The position numbers and the translations under genes are program-made. Of a stretch of DNA of 64,000 nt, positions 62,701 through 64,000 are shown piece after piece. The stretch's first letter is position 1. Each line of letters opens with the position of its first letter. The notes beneath the pieces were generated by a model. The model had not been told where the DNA came from, made no database searches, and was given only the letters and a program-made list of their open reading frames with translations. Source of the stretch: Diphasiastrum complanatum (lineage: Eukaryota; Streptophyta; Lycopodiopsida; Lycopodiales; Lycopodiaceae); assembly GCA_029204225.1 (NCBI GenBank), contig CM055104.1, positions 51,053,457 through 51,117,456 of the forward strand, in the 5' to 3' direction.

Positions 62701-62940
62701 GCAAGCTTGCAATCAGCTGAAAAGGCTAGCATTGGAATTAACCTTGTCTGATTACACAAGTGAAACTTTCAACAGTTTCTGAAAGGCATAATAAGCTGCA
62801 GCAAAAGGTACTATTAACTCCTCGCTAGCTTTATCAAGGATACAAGAGGATGATAATGGAAGGCATGGCATTGCAAGCCTTCTGGAAAAAATAAAAACTT
62901 ACTATTGCATTACTTTTGAGAAATATACAAGTCTTATTCC
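59736..62940. other. Intergenic, no gene seen
   Basis: AT-rich with only short chance frames. GACCTCGATCAAGGTA-type words recur around 59,750-60,060 (CTCGATCAAGGTA twice, CCTTGTTCGA twice). An alternating purine-pyrimidine GCATGCATGTGCATGC stretch lies at about 61,325-61,360. The 3' UTR of the transporter gene probably reaches in from the right. Confidence 0.4.
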
Positions 62941-63201
62941 TTAGATTGATGGCTGACGAATGGCAAGGGAAGCGTTGTAGTTCGGAGACAATGGCAGAAG
63001 GACGTAAACATCATGGACTTGTGATTTTGAGACTGTGCCTTGATCTTTGTCCATGGAATAGCAGATATAGACCGTGTCAATAACTGCATTCAAAACACCA
63101 ATCAAGAGCACCAAAACAAAAAGTACCAATACCCATGCGATCAAGGACACTGTATATGACTGTGTGCCAATGTTTGCAAATGCATGCAACAGTGCAAATA
63201 C
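62941..63201 (-). CDS. Last coding exon of choline-transporter-like protein
   Basis: Starts after TTGCAG with VFALLHAFANIGTQSY, contains one strong transmembrane helix (LIAWVLVLFVLVLLIGVL), then VIDTVYICYSMDKDQG, a motif shared by CTL proteins near the C terminus, and ends at TAA 62,941-62,943. Joined in phase 0 to the exon at 63,361-63,709. CTL-family proteins are multi-pass membrane transporters for choline or related substrates; in plants some act in vesicle traffic and sieve-plate formation. Confidence 0.82.
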   Translation of the reverse strand, partial: VFALLHAFANIGTQSYTVSLIAWVLVLFVLVLLIGVLNAVIDTVYICYSMDKDQGTVSKSQVHDVYVLLPLSPNYNASLAIRQPSI

Positions 63202-63360
63202 CTGCAAGTGTCAGTTCCACAATTAGCATACATATATCTCATGCATCTTAACCTTCAACCCCTCAAAAGAGACCTTAAGGGTCCCAAAATACATGAACCA
63301 TCATGCAGCGTTGTAGTAATGTATGAAAACTGGAAGGTAGACTAGAAGCTGTAAACTTAC
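63202..63360 (-). other. Intron of the choline-transporter-like gene
   Basis: 159 bp with GTAAGT donor (63,355-63,360) and TTGCAG acceptor; phase 0. Confidence 0.8.
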
Positions 63361-63709
63361 CACAACTGCATATACAGCAGACACAACAAATACGATGGCA
63401 CTCAGTAATCGAGAAGAAATGATCTCCACAACAACAGGAGATAAGAGGTTACGCCTCAACAGATTGTAGGTCATAACAGCTGAGGCACAGTAACCTTCAC
63501 CAGTGATCGATGCGAAGTTCAGAGTAAACTTGGTCAAAAACTCGATGCCCTGCAGTACACACTCTAAACAGCAACGAAGTAGACCAATAACAACACCTTG
63601 CTGCATTCTATTATTCTGGACACTATCAACAGCCCATCGTATCAAGCGGACAAAAGCGAATACCAGGCCTGATAAACAACATGTACCAAAGGAAGACCCA
63701 AAAGCATGC
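63361..63709 (-). CDS. Penultimate coding exon of choline-transporter-like protein (CTL/PNS1 family)
   Basis: 349 bp, from TTTATGCAG/GCATGC to GTTGTG/GTAAGT. It contains HAFGSSFGTCCLSGLVF (the family's GS.CFGS block), LRCCLECVLQGIEFLTKF, the hallmark NFASITGEGYCASA (family: YIMIAIYGKNFCTSA) and LLSAIVFVVSAVYAVV. Several hydrophobic helices are visible. Upstream exons lie beyond 64,000; 63,710-64,000 looks like intron. Confidence 0.88.
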
Positions 63710-64000
63710 CTGCATAAAGAGAAATTTGATGTCACTTTGATTACTTTAAGCCATTTGGCATTATCATTCAATTTACTCTCCTCTGTTTGTACATTATGGG
63801 TTTTGCCATCCTTCATTAATAAAAGCAGGATTCTCTCTCAAAACTGTTTCCTATTGAAATCTCTCCAATAAAATGATGCTCAGCACATTTGACAACACAT
63901 AATCCCTAAAAGCACAAGGAATCGGCCTCAGGAATCAACACATTTGCTAAAAAGACAGTAGTTCTACTGCCACTAAGAAAATGGTTAGCTTTTTAAGACA

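Overview
This is plant nuclear DNA, repeat-dense and gene-poor. The evidence is GT-AG introns in the recognisable genes, plant-type Ty1/copia and Ty3/gypsy retrotransposons with tRNA-type primer sites, a hAT remnant of the plant DUF659 type, very long (CT/GA)n arrays, and a decayed plastid rpoB-rpoC1 fragment. I cannot name the species. The long microsatellites and old nested elements suit a large-genome land plant (fern, lycophyte or gymnosperm are possible), but that is only a guess.

Layout: 1-836 is the end of a copia pol. 832-5187 is a copia-type LTR, leader, gag and protease followed not by integrase/RT but by an unrecognised reading frame; a second copy of that frame lies at 13,372-14,255 (-). 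5,188-9,482 is a 3'-truncated copia element on the minus strand. 9,766-13,225 holds tandem duplications, a degenerate minisatellite and a (GA)n array. 15,960-16,763 and 24,540-27,724 are long CT/GA arrays mixed with a short ACGGTTCTC-type unit. Between them, two divergent intron-containing genes of transposon character face away from each other: an unrecognised gene at about 19.3-20.5 kb (-) and a decayed transposase-like gene at 20.9-24.2 kb (+).

27,725-41,690 is a nested pair on the minus strand. A 10.6-kb Athila/Tat-like gypsy element (LTRs at 28,528-28,982 and 38,265-39,099, tRNA-Asp-like primer site, gag, protease, RNase H, integrase and an extra 3' reading frame) sits inside a second gypsy element. 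Both have lost the reverse transcriptase core. 41,925-43,265 is the nuclear plastid insert.

44,534-51,003 (+) is the best host gene: three exons encoding an S1-domain plus CCHC zinc-knuckle protein like ZCCHC17/pNO40, with a 5-kb second intron holding a hAT remnant. 54,120-56,290 is a third, internally deleted copia element. 56,633-58,900 is a collapsed gypsy element with gag and LTR. 62,941-63,709 (-) holds the last two coding exons of a choline-transporter-like membrane protein that continues beyond the window.

The host genes are unrelated neighbours. Most of the window is layered transposon history. Of the five retroelement pol regions seen, only the third copia element keeps a recognisable RT active-site motif.
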